From Nitrospira sp. (GTDB lineage Bacteria; Nitrospirota; Nitrospiria; Nitrospirales; Nitrospiraceae): a stretch of DNA of 36,803 nt. The notes under the pieces are model-generated. The model saw only the letters and a program-made list of their open reading frames with translations. It was not told where the DNA came from and ran no database searches. Within the stretch, counting starts at the first letter, position 1, and the number at the start of each line of letters is the position of its first letter. The stretch spans positions 1-36,803 of the forward strand of contig JAUYAO010000007.1 in assembly GCA_030692565.1 (NCBI GenBank), given 5' to 3'. A program made the position numbers and the translations under genes. Of the stretch, positions 1-8,365 are shown piece by piece.

Positions 1-391
1 CCCCAAACCGATCACAATTCCACTCATTGGCACACGTATCGGCCACACCCTTCGGCGGCGGACCGAATCGCTGCTGGTCCTGCCGTGAATCTACGTCTTG
101 TCACGCATGGTCAGCCATTACTCGGACAGGCTCCTAGGGCATGATATTGACGCGGAGTGGCGGGGGCAGGCTTCTCAGTAGGAGCTTGCCCTTTGCGTTT
201 CCTTATAGGGCAGGGAAAAGTAATAAAGGTAGTTAGTGAGAAATGACAACTAACTATGCTGCTGGATTATGATTCCTGTAATGGCGTAGGGGGGTACATT
301 AACAACTAGCCTCTTAGTATTGGCTTCGAGAAGATGGCAGGTACTGTCGGCTTGTCTTAATTTCTTTTGAGGAGTTTAGAGGGGACCTGAC
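1..391. other. Intergenic region upstream of the Mrr-like gene
   Basis: No convincing gene is seen here. The stretch is less GC-rich than the operons to the right and carries two small inverted repeats: TGCCCT/AGGGCA at 187-192 and 207-212, and a perfect TAGTTAG/CTAACTA at 230-236 and 250-256. A weak promoter-like pair, TTGGCT at 320-325 and TACTGT at 342-347 with a 16-nt spacer, could serve the nuclease gene. It matches consensus poorly, so I do not list it separately. Confidence 0.5.
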
Positions 392-1432
392 ATGGGAGAC
401 CGTCGCGTAGATCGAATCGTTCGATTGTTGCAGGGGCGTGAGGGTAGGGCAGCCATCAAAGATCTTCTTACGGAGCTGCGCAGAGAAGAGGACTATCCGG
501 ATCTTCCCCCGCAATCCATTTATATTGCTATAACGCAAGAAAATGACCGTCTGAATGAGCAGGGCGAGCGTACCCGCTTTGTAACTTCTCGTGAGGGAGA
601 GGCGCGAGGGTGGGTTCGTCTCCGTGAGGAGACAGAGATCATATCAGGGTCGGAAGCAACAGAAATTGAGAGGAGTGTAAAGAAACAGAATGAAGACATT
701 GATGGTGATATCCGTGAATGGCTTAGAGGGATGGACTGGAGGACCTTTGAGTCAACGTTTCTTGCTAGGGTGCTTGAGGCTCTTGGTTTTCAGGATGTGG
801 AGATTACCCAGGCAACACGCGATGGCGGTGCTGACGCTCGGGTGAAGTATCGCCGTGGAATAGTTGAAGCACGAGCGATTGTTTCTGCCAAGAGATGGAC
901 AACGAGAACAGTACCAGTTGACGAGGTTCGTCAACTGCGAGGTATTAAGGGGGAAGAGGATACAGCCATCATCGTCAGTACTGGCCAATTCAGTTCAGAT
1001 GCGAAAAGCGAAGCACAGCCTGGGCAGAACCAGCGCATCGTCTATTTGATTGATGGCGATAAGCTTGTCGATATCTGTAAGCGGCATCAGATTGGTGTAA
1101 AGAAGGTGCCACTCCCTGAGCTCTTAGTGCTTGATCCTGAAGTTAAGGAAGTTAAAACTGAGCGCTTGCCCCGCCCTGATTTGGATAATTCTGGAACGGT
1201 TGAGAAGGTGGCGTCTCCCATGCGTCGGCTGCGGGACGAAACCCTTGGAGACTCGGATCAGGGGCTGTCTCCCGAAGAGATTGCTGAATTATCGGGATAC
1301 TCACTCGGTACTGTTCGGAGCTATCTTTCCGATGAGCGTCGCCTTAAGACGCTCGGAGATGCGATTCGAGAGGACTCGCAGGCGCGAGAGAAAGCTCTGG
1401 CAATTATTGCGAGGAAGCGTCGTGGTAATTGA
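392..1432 (+). CDS. Mrr-like PD-(D/E)XK restriction endonuclease, orphan
   Basis: A 346-residue protein with a central Mrr_cat-type nuclease fold, roughly residues 115-235. Visible family marks are WRTFE near 116-120, LGFQDVEITQ at 131-140, the acidic RDGGAD at 143-148, the AKRW core strand at 166-169, VRQLRG at 179-184, IIVSTG.FS at 193-201 and LIDGDKLVDIC at 219-229. In Mrr relatives the strand before the catalytic lysine usually reads QxK; here it reads SAK (165-167), so the glutamine seems replaced by serine. Residues 1-80 look like a winged-helix module. Residues 290-315 (LSPEEIAELSGYSLGTVRSYL) look like a helix-turn-helix. No modification methylase lies beside it, which fits a type IV (modification-dependent) enzyme. 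The ATG at 392 follows a purine-rich stretch GAGGGG. The fold is fairly sure; the DNA target is unknown. Confidence 0.8.
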   Translation: MGDRRVDRIVRLLQGREGRAAIKDLLTELRREEDYPDLPPQSIYIAITQENDRLNEQGERTRFVTSREGEARGWVRLREETEIISGSEATEIERSVKKQNEDIDGDIREWLRGMDWRTFESTFLARVLEALGFQDVEITQATRDGGADARVKYRRGIVEARAIVSAKRWTTRTVPVDEVRQLRGIKGEEDTAIIVSTGQFSSDAKSEAQPGQNQRIVYLIDGDKLVDICKRHQIGVKKVPLPELLVLDPEVKEVKTERLPRPDLDNSGTVEKVASPMRRLRDETLGDSDQGLSPEEIAELSGYSLGTVRSYLSDERRLKTLGDAIREDSQAREKALAIIARKRRGN

Positions 1433-1540
1433 AAAATTACGCACTCGTTGCTCGATCTTGCCATCCACCACGAATACCTCCCGTGAAGTATAGTTTATGG
1501 TTGGTCGTATGCGAGTTGATCGATTAGCTTGATAGCGGGA

Positions 1541-1954
1541 TTAGGTAGGCGCTTTGACGATCGTCGAAGAGAAGGCACGGAAGTCATCGAGTTGTTTGGT
1601 AATGATGGAGTGAACCACTTCCAGGTTCAGGCGGCTGTACCCGTGAATGGCGATGTTGCGGAAGCCGACCATCCGTTGCATGCGGGTTGCCAGATCGGCT
1701 GGCAGGATGCTGGCGGTCTGTAATAGCGTAAATGCGTCACGGCTTTCCTGCGGGGTTCCAAGGCGGCATTGGTTGACCACGTACATAGCGAGGTCAATGG
1801 CGGTCTCGCAGGCGCGCTGAAGGTTTAAGATGATGGCGTCTTGCTTGGTCTGATTCGCCACCAGATTCTGATTATTCCCTGCATACTCTTCGAGGATCCG
1901 CTGGAGGCAGCGTTCGATGCTGGCTGCTTTATTCAGGACCACGTCGTCAGCCAT
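1541..1954 (-). CDS. hepT: HepT-like ribonuclease toxin (HEPN domain)
   Basis: A 137-residue all-helical HEPN protein of the HepT/DUF86 family. The signature RX4HXY is intact as RNIAIHGY at residues 99-106, with R99 and H104 as the presumed RNase residues and Y106 as the tyrosine that MntA-type antitoxins AMPylate. Its ATG overlaps the end of the upstream mntA gene by 8 nt (ATGGCTGA), so the two are translationally coupled. In characterised MntA-HepT pairs, HepT is a tRNA- or mRNA-cleaving toxin neutralised by repeated AMPylation of this tyrosine. Activity here is inferred from the intact motifs and the pairing. The gene converges on the Mrr-like gene across a gap of about 108 nt in which I see nothing. 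Confidence 0.9.
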   Translation of the reverse strand: MADDVVLNKAASIERCLQRILEEYAGNNQNLVANQTKQDAIILNLQRACETAIDLAMYVVNQCRLGTPQESRDAFTLLQTASILPADLATRMQRMVGFRNIAIHGYSRLNLEVVHSIITKQLDDFRAFSSTIVKAPT

Positions 1955-2342
1955 ACACCACTCCGCTTGCTGCGATTCTCTTCAAGATATCTCGCCGTTC
2001 CTCATTCAGCCTGGCATAGTCCGAATAGGTATACATTTCGAACTCCCGTCTGGCCGGCTCGTCCGGTGCATCGAGGCACGTACCTGTCGAGATGACCTGC
2101 ATTCGCATGACCGTTGACGCGCTGCGCAAATCGACGAGATCGACATCGCGATGGAGTTGAATGGCAAGGTCTTGAGCCAGTTCGAAGCGATGCATCGCGG
2201 GAATCGGGTCGCGTGTGAGCAGGGCGAGATCTACGTCGCTGTCCGGACGAGCCGAGCCTTTCGCCTGCGAGCCAAAGCGATACAGAGCGATGAGTCCGGG
2301 GACCGATCTTCTGAAGTATTTAATAAGCGTGCGATCGTCCAT
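1947..2342 (-). CDS. mntA: MntA-like nucleotidyltransferase antitoxin
   Basis: A 131-residue minimal nucleotidyltransferase. The motif GSX10DXD is exact: G24-S25, ten residues, then D36-V-D38. A further acidic strand, DVDLVDL at 66-72, supplies the likely third metal ligand. It lies immediately upstream of hepT and overlaps it by 8 nt, the usual antitoxin-first order. MntA proteins transfer AMP from ATP to the tyrosine of the HepT RX4HXY motif and so silence the toxin. The ATG at 2342 has no obvious Shine-Dalgarno sequence. A sigma-70-like promoter 30-55 nt upstream would give a short leader. The assignment rests on the motif plus operon context. Confidence 0.9.
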   Translation of the reverse strand: MDDRTLIKYFRRSVPGLIALYRFGSQAKGSARPDSDVDLALLTRDPIPAMHRFELAQDLAIQLHRDVDLVDLRSASTVMRMQVISTGTCLDAPDEPARREFEMYTYSDYARLNEERRDILKRIAASGVVYG

Positions 2343-2368
2343 TTTGGGGCTGGCCTTCGTGTTGGTTC

Positions 2369-2397
2369 AGGCTACTGGTTCATCTATGTCCTGTCAA
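2369..2397 (-). promoter_or_regulatory. Candidate sigma-70 promoter of mntA-hepT
   Basis: Read on the minus strand, TTGACA (2397-2392) is followed after exactly 17 nt by TAGCCT (2374-2369). The -35 is perfect; the -10 matches consensus at three positions. Transcription would start about 20 nt before the mntA ATG. It lies in the divergent gap between mntA and hisH (2343-2523). I see no equally good promoter for hisH in that gap. Confidence 0.5.
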
Positions 2398-2523
2398 TCT
2401 TCAGATGAGGGTCTTTGTGACCGTCAAGGGAGGGGGCTTGCTAATGCTGCTCAGGTCGTTTGCCAGTGGCAGGTTGCCGCTGGTTGCGGTATTGTTACGC
2501 CTTTCCTGGAATTGGACAGATTC

Positions 2524-3132
2524 ATGATCGCAATCATCGACTACGGCATGGGCAATTTGCGCAGTGTCCACAAGGCGTTTGAGGCCGTCGGCCATCATGC
2601 GGTGGTGACACGCGATGTGGGCGTGATCAAGAGCGCCAGTCATGTCGTGTTACCCGGAGTCGGAGCGTTCGGCGATTGTATGGCCAACCTCGAACAGTAT
2701 GGGCTGGTTGATGCCGTTCGCATGGCGATTCAGTCGGGTAAACCGTTTCTGGGCATTTGTCTGGGGCTTCAACTGCTGTTCACGGAAAGTGAAGAGTTCG
2801 GCATGCATAAGGGCCTGGACATTATTCCAGGCAAGGTGCGCAGGTTTCCCGCTGATCCCGCGTTGAAAGTTCCTCATATGGGATGGAACCAGGTGAATAT
2901 GCAGCGTGCCTGCCCGGTGTTTGCCGGGATCCCGAACGGCGCGAACTGGTATTTTGTTCATTCGTATTTCGTCGATCCTGTCGAGACGCAGATTGCGGCG
3001 ACAACGACAACCTACGGAATCCCCTTTGTCTCGAGCGTGTGGAAGGACAACGTGGTGGCCTGCCAATTTCATCCCGAGAAGAGCCAGGCGGTCGGCTTGC
3101 AGCTGATCAAGAATTTCGGGGCCTGGACGTGA
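2524..3132 (+). CDS. hisH: Imidazole glycerol phosphate synthase, glutaminase subunit HisH
   Basis: A 202-residue class I glutamine amidotransferase. It releases ammonia from glutamine and channels it to HisF for IGP and AICAR formation in histidine synthesis. The catalytic triad is visible: Cys79 in GICLGLQ, and His183 and Glu185 in QFHPEKS. The N-terminus MIAIIDYGMGNLRSV is the family start, so I place the start at the ATG at 2524. The reading frame stays open upstream, but that extension has no family similarity. The stop overlaps the next gene's GTG by 4 nt. hisH is the first his gene in the window; hisB, hisG, hisC and hisD are not present here. Confidence 0.96.
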   Translation: MIAIIDYGMGNLRSVHKAFEAVGHHAVVTRDVGVIKSASHVVLPGVGAFGDCMANLEQYGLVDAVRMAIQSGKPFLGICLGLQLLFTESEEFGMHKGLDIIPGKVRRFPADPALKVPHMGWNQVNMQRACPVFAGIPNGANWYFVHSYFVDPVETQIAATTTTYGIPFVSSVWKDNVVACQFHPEKSQAVGLQLIKNFGAWT

Positions 3133-3875
3133 GGGTCGCGACTACTCATCTTCAGAGGTTAGGCTTGGTGTGCCTGGCCGGAGCGGTCTTGGCAGTGGCG
3201 GGGTGTAGCGGTTCGAAGGTCACCACGAAGGCGTCGAATGAGCTGCCGAAGTATCAGGTGAAGACCATGGCCTTCGTCCCGTTCACGACGATCGCCACTC
3301 CGCAGGTCCGTGATCAGGGGGATCCGTTCATGTCGGCGCCGCAAAGCGTTCGCCGGTCTGATATTTCGGTCGGGGTACCGTCAAACGTGGAACCTCCTCC
3401 CCGGCAGACGGTCATCGTCCCGGCTGCTGCGGCAGAGAAGGTAACGCAGCTCTTCTGGTCCCGGCTTCGGCATCGCACCGGTGTCGTCGTCTCGTCACCC
3501 GGTGATGCGGGGAAAGCCGCGGCCTCGCTTGGCGGAGATTCGCTGAAGACCACGCCGGAAATGACCGCCGCGGCCGTGGCCAAGAAGCTGAAGCAGGACG
3601 CCGCTCTGATCGGGCAGGTGTTGGTCTATCAGGAGCGAGTGGGCAGTCGGCTCGGGGCAAACCCTCCAGCCTCTGTCGGGTTTGAGCTCAAAGTGGTGGC
3701 AGCAGATGGGCAGGTGTTGTGGGTCGGCAACTATTATGAGCGCCAGCGCCCGATGACCGAAGACTTTATGGGGTTCATTCATCGCTGGGCCTTCGTCACA
3801 GCGGACGAACTGGCGGAGTACGGTGTGGATGAAGTGTTGAAAGAATTTCCATTCGGAGCAGGGGGAGAGAAGTAA
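3129..3875 (+). CDS. Putative lipoprotein of unknown function inside the his operon
   Basis: A 248-residue protein starting at a GTG that overlaps the hisH stop (GTGA). Its N-terminus has a short basic stretch, a hydrophobic run and the lipobox VAGC ending at about residue 26, so it should be lipid-anchored outside the cytoplasm. The mature part contains KTMAFVPF near 43-50, a proline-rich stretch, and a C-terminal half with VLVYQERVG and ASVGFELKVV followed by GQVLWVGNYYE. That pattern recalls small envelope lipoproteins that sense or bridge in the periplasm, but I cannot name the family. It sits between hisH and hisA with translational coupling on the left and a 1-nt gap to hisA on the right. 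An extension upstream of the GTG, open in frame from 2883, would lie inside hisH and is rejected. Confidence 0.85.
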   Translation: MRVATTHLQRLGLVCLAGAVLAVAGCSGSKVTTKASNELPKYQVKTMAFVPFTTIATPQVRDQGDPFMSAPQSVRRSDISVGVPSNVEPPPRQTVIVPAAAAEKVTQLFWSRLRHRTGVVVSSPGDAGKAAASLGGDSLKTTPEMTAAAVAKKLKQDAALIGQVLVYQERVGSRLGANPPASVGFELKVVAADGQVLWVGNYYERQRPMTEDFMGFIHRWAFVTADELAEYGVDEVLKEFPFGAGGEK

Positions 3876-3876
3876 C

Positions 3877-4605
3877 GTGCTTGTGATTCCAGCCATCGAT
3901 TTGAAAGACGGGCGTTGTGTGCGGTTGCGCCAGGGCGATATGGCCGCAGAGACGGTGTATTCGGAGGATGTCCCGGCGGTGGCTCGAAAGTGGCAGCAAG
4001 GCGGGGCAGGCCTCATTCATGTCGTCGATTTAAACGGGGCGGTCGACGGTGAGCCCCGGAATCTTCCGCAGATCGAAGCGGTGATGAAGACAGTGAGTGT
4101 GAAGGTGCAGGTCGGCGGCGGCATTCGCACGATCGAGACGGTGCGGCGTTATCTCAATGCCGGGGTTTCGCGCGTGGTGCTCGGAACCGCGGCGCTTACG
4201 GATCGCGCATTTCTTGAGCAGGCCTGCAAAGAGTTTCCTCAGCGCATTCTGCTCGGGCTCGACGCGCGTGACGGCAAGGTGGCGGTGAAGGGGTGGACGG
4301 CCGTATCGGAAACAAAGGCCATCGATTTGCTTAAAGACCTGGCCGGGCTCGCGATCAGCGCGGTGATCTATACCGACATTTCCCGCGATGGCATGCTGAG
4401 CGGGCCTAACATACCGGCGTTGCAAGAGGTGGTCGACCAGTCCGCCTTCCCCGTCATTGCCTCGGGTGGCATCACGCGCGTAGAGGATCTGCAAGCGGTT
4501 CACGCGCTCGGCCCACGCATTGAAGGCGCGATCGTCGGGAAGGCGATGTATGACGGGAAGTTGGATTATGCCGCAGCGGTTGCGGCCTTGGGCGCACGAT
4601 GCTGA
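3877..4605 (+). CDS. hisA: ProFAR isomerase HisA
   Basis: A 242-residue (beta/alpha)8 enzyme that performs the Amadori rearrangement of ProFAR to PRFAR, the step before HisH/HisF. The N-terminal IPAIDLKDG carries the catalytic base Asp8, and LLGLDARDG carries Asp129. The two phosphate-binding half-barrel motifs are visible as VGGGIRT near 79-85 and ASGGI near the C-terminus. The start is a GTG one base after the lipoprotein stop, in the setting AGAAGTAACGTG. The 3' end overlaps hisF by 7 nt. The HisA/HisF internal duplication is typical and full length is preserved. Confidence 0.96.
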   Translation: MLVIPAIDLKDGRCVRLRQGDMAAETVYSEDVPAVARKWQQGGAGLIHVVDLNGAVDGEPRNLPQIEAVMKTVSVKVQVGGGIRTIETVRRYLNAGVSRVVLGTAALTDRAFLEQACKEFPQRILLGLDARDGKVAVKGWTAVSETKAIDLLKDLAGLAISAVIYTDISRDGMLSGPNIPALQEVVDQSAFPVIASGGITRVEDLQAVHALGPRIEGAIVGKAMYDGKLDYAAAVAALGARC

Positions 4606-5381
4606 CGAAACGAATCATTCCTTGCCTTGATGTCAAGGATGGCCGGGTGGTGAAGGGTGTCAGCTTCGTCAATCTTCGCGATGCGGGCGATCCGGTAGAA
4701 GTGGCGGCGGTCTATGATCGGGAAGGGGCGGACGAGCTGTGTTTTCTCGATATCACCGCGTCGCATGAAAATCGGAAGACGATTATCGACGTGGTCGAAC
4801 AAACCGCCGCGCGTGTGTTCATGCCCGTGACTGTCGGCGGCGGGGTTCGGACGCTCGATGACATCCGCGCCTTGCTCAATGCCGGCGCCGATAAGGTGAG
4901 CATCAATACGGCGGCGGTTCAACGGCCGGAATTTGTACGGGAGGCGGCGCAGAAATTCGGGACTCAGTGTATCGTCGTCGCGATCGATGCGAAGCGCGGT
5001 ATCACGCCCGGTCGATGGGAAGTCTTTACGCATGGCGGGCGAAAAGCCACCGGGCTCGATGCGGTGGAGTGGGCGAAACGGATGGAAACCTACGGGGCGG
5101 GAGAGATCTTGCTGACGAGCATGGATCAAGACGGCCAGCAAAGCGGCTATGATTTAGGGCTGACGGCGGCGGTGTCAGAAGCCGCCTCGATTCCGGTGAT
5201 CGCGTCAGGCGGAGTCGGCACGCTCGAGCATCTCTACGACGGATTTACGAAGGGGAAGGCCGATGCGGTGCTGGCGGCCTCGATTTTTCATTTCCGGACG
5301 TATACGATTCCGCAGGCCAAAGAATATTTACGTGAGAAAGGCGTGCCGGTGCGGCTTGATCACGCCGTACCGGTTGCGTGA
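4599..5381 (+). CDS. hisF: Imidazole glycerol phosphate synthase, cyclase subunit HisF
   Basis: A 260-residue (beta/alpha)8 cyclase. It uses HisH-derived ammonia and PRFAR to make imidazole glycerol phosphate plus AICAR. Catalytic Asp11 ([11 protein letters not shown]) and Asp130 (VVAIDAKRG) are in place, as are the phosphate loops VGGGVRT at 79-85 and ASGGVGT near 222. The ATG lies inside the last codons of hisA (7-nt overlap), so the two should be made in step. hisI/E follows after 4 nt. Length and motifs are standard for the family. Confidence 0.97.
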   Translation: MLTKRIIPCLDVKDGRVVKGVSFVNLRDAGDPVEVAAVYDREGADELCFLDITASHENRKTIIDVVEQTAARVFMPVTVGGGVRTLDDIRALLNAGADKVSINTAAVQRPEFVREAAQKFGTQCIVVAIDAKRGITPGRWEVFTHGGRKATGLDAVEWAKRMETYGAGEILLTSMDQDGQQSGYDLGLTAAVSEAASIPVIASGGVGTLEHLYDGFTKGKADAVLAASIFHFRTYTIPQAKEYLREKGVPVRLDHAVPVA

Positions 5382-5385
5382 CATC

Positions 5386-6057
5386 ATGGGACAAGGCGAC
5401 GGGGCACAGGCTTTCAAGTTTGATGCGCAGGGGCTGATTCCAGCCGTTGTGCAGGACTGGCTGGACGGAACGGTCCTGATGGTCGGGTATATGAACCAGG
5501 ACGCGTTGAATCAAACCGTCGCCACCAAGACGGTTCACTTCTGGAGCCGGTCGCGCCAGAAGCTCTGGGAGAAGGGGGAAACATCGGGGCACAAACTCCA
5601 TGTGAAAACCCTCTATGTGGATTGTGATCGCGATACCATTCTCGTGAAGGCGCAACCGGTTGGACCGACTTGTCACACCGGAGAACGGGCCTGTTTTTTC
5701 ACGCCGCTGGATGAGTCGGGTGGGGTGGGCCCCGGTAAAACCGATGAGGCTGCAGGCGGCATTCTTGAGGCGGTGCTGCGGACGATCGAGACGCGGCGGG
5801 CCAATCCCCAGCCGGGGTCGTATACGACAAAGTTATTTGAGGGGGGGCACGACAAGATCCTCAAGAAAGTGGCAGAAGAAGCCGGCGAAGTGCTGCTGGC
5901 GTCGAAGGGCGGAAAGAAAGAGGAAATCGTTTACGAGATCGCCGATCTGTTTTTTCATACGCTCATGGTCTTAGGCTACCATGACATTCCTCTGTCCGTG
6001 ATCTATCAAGAGTTAGCGAAGCGGTTTGGGAAGTCCGGCCTCAGGACGGAACAATAG
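5386..6057 (+). CDS. hisI: Bifunctional phosphoribosyl-AMP cyclohydrolase / phosphoribosyl-ATP pyrophosphatase
   Basis: A 223-residue fusion of HisI and HisE covering two early histidine steps. The N-terminal cyclohydrolase half shows WLDGTVLMVGYMN, HFWSRSRQKLWEKGETSGH, the metal-site DCDRDT and GPTCHTGERACFF. The C-terminal pyrophosphohydrolase half starts near residue 120 and shows PGSYTTKLFEGG, KVAEEAGEVLLA and YEIADLFFHTL, the helical NTP-pyrophosphatase signature. I chose the ATG at 5386, 4 nt past the hisF stop; longer upstream starts would lie inside hisF. The symbol hisIE is also used for this fused arrangement. Confidence 0.95.
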   Translation: MGQGDGAQAFKFDAQGLIPAVVQDWLDGTVLMVGYMNQDALNQTVATKTVHFWSRSRQKLWEKGETSGHKLHVKTLYVDCDRDTILVKAQPVGPTCHTGERACFFTPLDESGGVGPGKTDEAAGGILEAVLRTIETRRANPQPGSYTTKLFEGGHDKILKKVAEEAGEVLLASKGGKKEEIVYEIADLFFHTLMVLGYHDIPLSVIYQELAKRFGKSGLRTEQ

Positions 6058-6071
6058 CCAGGGAGGGCACG

Positions 6072-6416
6072 GTGAGTACCTGTATTTTTTGCCGTATCGT
6101 CGATGGCAGCATTCCCGCAAAAGTGGTGTATCAGGACGAGCATACATTAGCGTTCGATGATGTCAGCCCTCAGGCACCCGTTCACACCTTGGTCATTCCA
6201 AAGCGGCATGTCGCAGCCGTTCAGGATTTCGGCGAGGAAGATCAAGCGTTGCTTGGCCGCTTGCTCTTGACTTGTCGGCAGGTTGCCACAGACAAGGGCC
6301 TTGCCGAACCGGGTTATCGAATTGTGGCCAATACAGGGCGAGACGGAGGGCAAACCGTTTTGCACCTGCATTTTCATGTACTTGGCGGTCGTCACCTCGG
6401 CTGGCCTCCAGGCTAG
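6072..6416 (+). CDS. HIT family protein, HinT-like nucleotide hydrolase
   Basis: A 114-residue histidine-triad protein. The N-terminal CIFCRIVDGSIPA and the C-terminal HLHFHVLGGR (HxHxH, the nucleophile region) identify the Hint branch, which hydrolyses purine phosphoramidates such as aminoacyl-AMP adducts. The start is a GTG at 6072 preceded by GGGAGGG. It follows hisI/E by 14 nt and is probably the last gene of the his transcript; a Hint gene after hisIE is a common arrangement. The end at LGWPPG is normal for the family. Confidence 0.93.
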   Translation: MSTCIFCRIVDGSIPAKVVYQDEHTLAFDDVSPQAPVHTLVIPKRHVAAVQDFGEEDQALLGRLLLTCRQVATDKGLAEPGYRIVANTGRDGGQTVLHLHFHVLGGRHLGWPPG

Positions 6417-6432
6417 GCGGTCTCCCTCATAA

Positions 6433-6460
6433 TTGACAGGGTTTCAAGCGGTCTGATACC
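6433..6460 (+). promoter_or_regulatory. Weak candidate promoter upstream of dnaG
   Basis: A perfect -35 hexamer TTGACA at 6433-6438 is followed after 16 nt by GATACC at 6455-6460, which matches a -10 at only three positions. It lies in the 123-nt gap between the HIT gene and dnaG, the only sizeable gap before the dnaG-rpoD unit. The candidate is weak because of the poor -10. Confidence 0.35.
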
Positions 6461-6539
6461 CTGACCAGTCAAATTTTCCGATCATTTACAGGCTAGCTCG
6501 TCGGTCGACCATGACGGGTGCAAAGGAGCCAGGACTCTC

Positions 6540-8363
6540 GTGGGCCGAGGCCTGATTTCTGACGACATCATCAATCAGATTCGTGACCGGATCGATATCG
6601 CGGATATCGTCGGCCATCATGTCTCGCTCACTAGAGCAGGACAGAATCTCAAGGGGTTGTGCCCGTTCCATCAGGAAAAAAGTCCGTCGTTTACGGTGAG
6701 TCCCTCACGGCAGATTTTTCATTGTTTCGGCTGTGGGGCCGGCGGCAATGTGTTTTCGTTTTTGACGCGAATTACGGGAGCCAGTTTCCCTGAAGTCGTG
6801 CGTGATCTCGGTCGAAAGGTCGGGATTGAGGTTCAGGAGTCGGCCGGGGTCAATCCGCAGGCTGCTCAGTTCGGGCGTATCGAGCAAGTGAACCAGGCCG
6901 CGTCTTCGTGGTTTCACAAGAATCTACAGGATGCAAGAGCCGGGGAGCCCGCACGAGCTTATCTCGCCGAGCGGGGCATCGAACCGGCCACGATTACGCG
7001 ATTTGCCATCGGTGTGGCGTTGGGGGAATGGGAAGCCTTGATCAAGGCGTTGACGCATCAAGGGTTTACGGCAGGTGATCTGGCGGCGGCCGGGTTGACC
7101 GTTGCGCGGGAGCAGGCGGGGAAAGGGGCCACGGGCTTCTATGATCGATTCAGAGCCCGCGTCATGTTTCCGATCGTCGATTTGCGCAAGCGTGTGGTGG
7201 GATTCGGCGGAAGGACGCTCGGAGACGGCACACCCAAGTATTTGAATTCTCCTGATACGCCGTTATTCAAGAAGGGGCAGACGCTGTTTGCCTTCGACCA
7301 GGCGCGCGAGGCGATCGCTCGAACGAAGACCGTGATTGTGGTGGAAGGCTATTTCGATGCGATTGCGTTGCATCAGGCCGGGATCACCCATACCGTAGCC
7401 ACGCTCGGCACGGCGCTGACGGCGGAGCACATTCAAGCCCTCCGGCGGTTTGCGACGAATGTCGTATTGCTGTTCGATCCGGATGCCGCCGGTGTGCGAG
7501 CGGCGCTGCGAGGATTGGATTTGTTTGTGAACAGCGGTCTCGGGGTCAAGGTCGTGACATTACCGGACGGAGACGACCCTGACACGTACGTTCGGAAAGC
7601 CGGAGCAGAGGCGTTTGCGCAACTCGAGGCGGCGGCTCCGAGCCTGTTAGACTATGCGTTGGAGCATAGCGTGAAAGAGGCCGAGTCCGGATCGCTCGAA
7701 GGCCGGATCCGCAGTGTGGATGAAATATTACGCATCCTTCAGAAGAGCGAACATCCGATCGAACGGGAAGAACGGCTGCGAGTGGTTGCGGAGCGTCTGG
7801 GGATCAATCAGCAGCGCTTGATTGAACGGTATCCGGCATTAATAGCTGAGCAGCGGAAGACTGCCGGGGTGCCGGCCCCATCACCGAAACCCGTTCCGGC
7901 TTTCAAGGGCGTTCCCGAGGAGCGGGATCTCGCCTTTTTGCTGTTGCAGGGGAAATTGTCTCCGGCGGATATTCGCCGGTTGAAGCCCGAGCTCTTTTCA
8001 ATCCCGGCCTGCCAGAAGCTCGTGGCTTGTGCGTTGGAGCATTTGGGAGCGGATGGACGCGTTGAAGTGCGAGCGTTCCTTGATGCGGCGATGGACGATC
8101 CAGATTGTGGGACGTTGGCCACCGAATTCTCGCTGCGGGACGACCATTTCGACGATCTCTCGGAGCATATCAAGGGCTGCCTGGATCAGCTGGACCGGAA
8201 ACGTTCCGAGGCGGCCATGCGCGAGCTCATCTCACGCCTCAAAGGGGCTGAACGTGAAGGACGTTGGGAAGACGTGCAGTCGATCAATCTGCAAGTGAAT
8301 GAATTGCAAATGCGGAAAGCCGGCACGCCAGTCGCCGGCACAGTCTCATTGGTGAAGGAGTAG
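6540..8363 (+). CDS. dnaG: DNA primase DnaG
   Basis: A 607-residue primase that lays RNA primers at replication forks. The N-terminal CHC2 zinc module is complete: C41, H44, C62 and C65, in [11 protein letters not shown] and [11 protein letters not shown]. The catalytic core follows with the TOPRIM motifs VEGYFDA near 267-273 and FDPDAAG near 312-318. The C-terminal third (about 430-607) is the helicase-interaction region. Translation starts at a GTG (6540) preceded by AAGGAGCC about 13 nt upstream. The stop is 2 nt from the rpoD start. The dnaG-rpoD pair is the core of the classic macromolecular-synthesis operon; rpsU is not seen upstream. Confidence 0.97.
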   Translation: MGRGLISDDIINQIRDRIDIADIVGHHVSLTRAGQNLKGLCPFHQEKSPSFTVSPSRQIFHCFGCGAGGNVFSFLTRITGASFPEVVRDLGRKVGIEVQESAGVNPQAAQFGRIEQVNQAASSWFHKNLQDARAGEPARAYLAERGIEPATITRFAIGVALGEWEALIKALTHQGFTAGDLAAAGLTVAREQAGKGATGFYDRFRARVMFPIVDLRKRVVGFGGRTLGDGTPKYLNSPDTPLFKKGQTLFAFDQAREAIARTKTVIVVEGYFDAIALHQAGITHTVATLGTALTAEHIQALRRFATNVVLLFDPDAAGVRAALRGLDLFVNSGLGVKVVTLPDGDDPDTYVRKAGAEAFAQLEAAAPSLLDYALEHSVKEAESGSLEGRIRSVDEILRILQKSEHPIEREERLRVVAERLGINQQRLIERYPALIAEQRKTAGVPAPSPKPVPAFKGVPEERDLAFLLLQGKLSPADIRRLKPELFSIPACQKLVACALEHLGADGRVEVRAFLDAAMDDPDCGTLATEFSLRDDHFDDLSEHIKGCLDQLDRKRSEAAMRELISRLKGAEREGRWEDVQSINLQVNELQMRKAGTPVAGTVSLVKE

Positions 8364-8365
8364 TT

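Noticed and set aside
1-391. Possible gene or small RNA at the left edge
   Set aside because: Only short open frames and two small inverted repeats are present, without a promoter-terminator pair.
2215-2523. N-terminal extension of hisH
   Set aside because: The HisH family begins at MIAIIDYG (2524). The extra residues read antisense to mntA.
2883-3128. N-terminal extension of the his-operon lipoprotein
   Set aside because: It lies wholly inside hisH. The GTG at 3129 directly precedes a lipoprotein signal peptide and overlaps the hisH stop.
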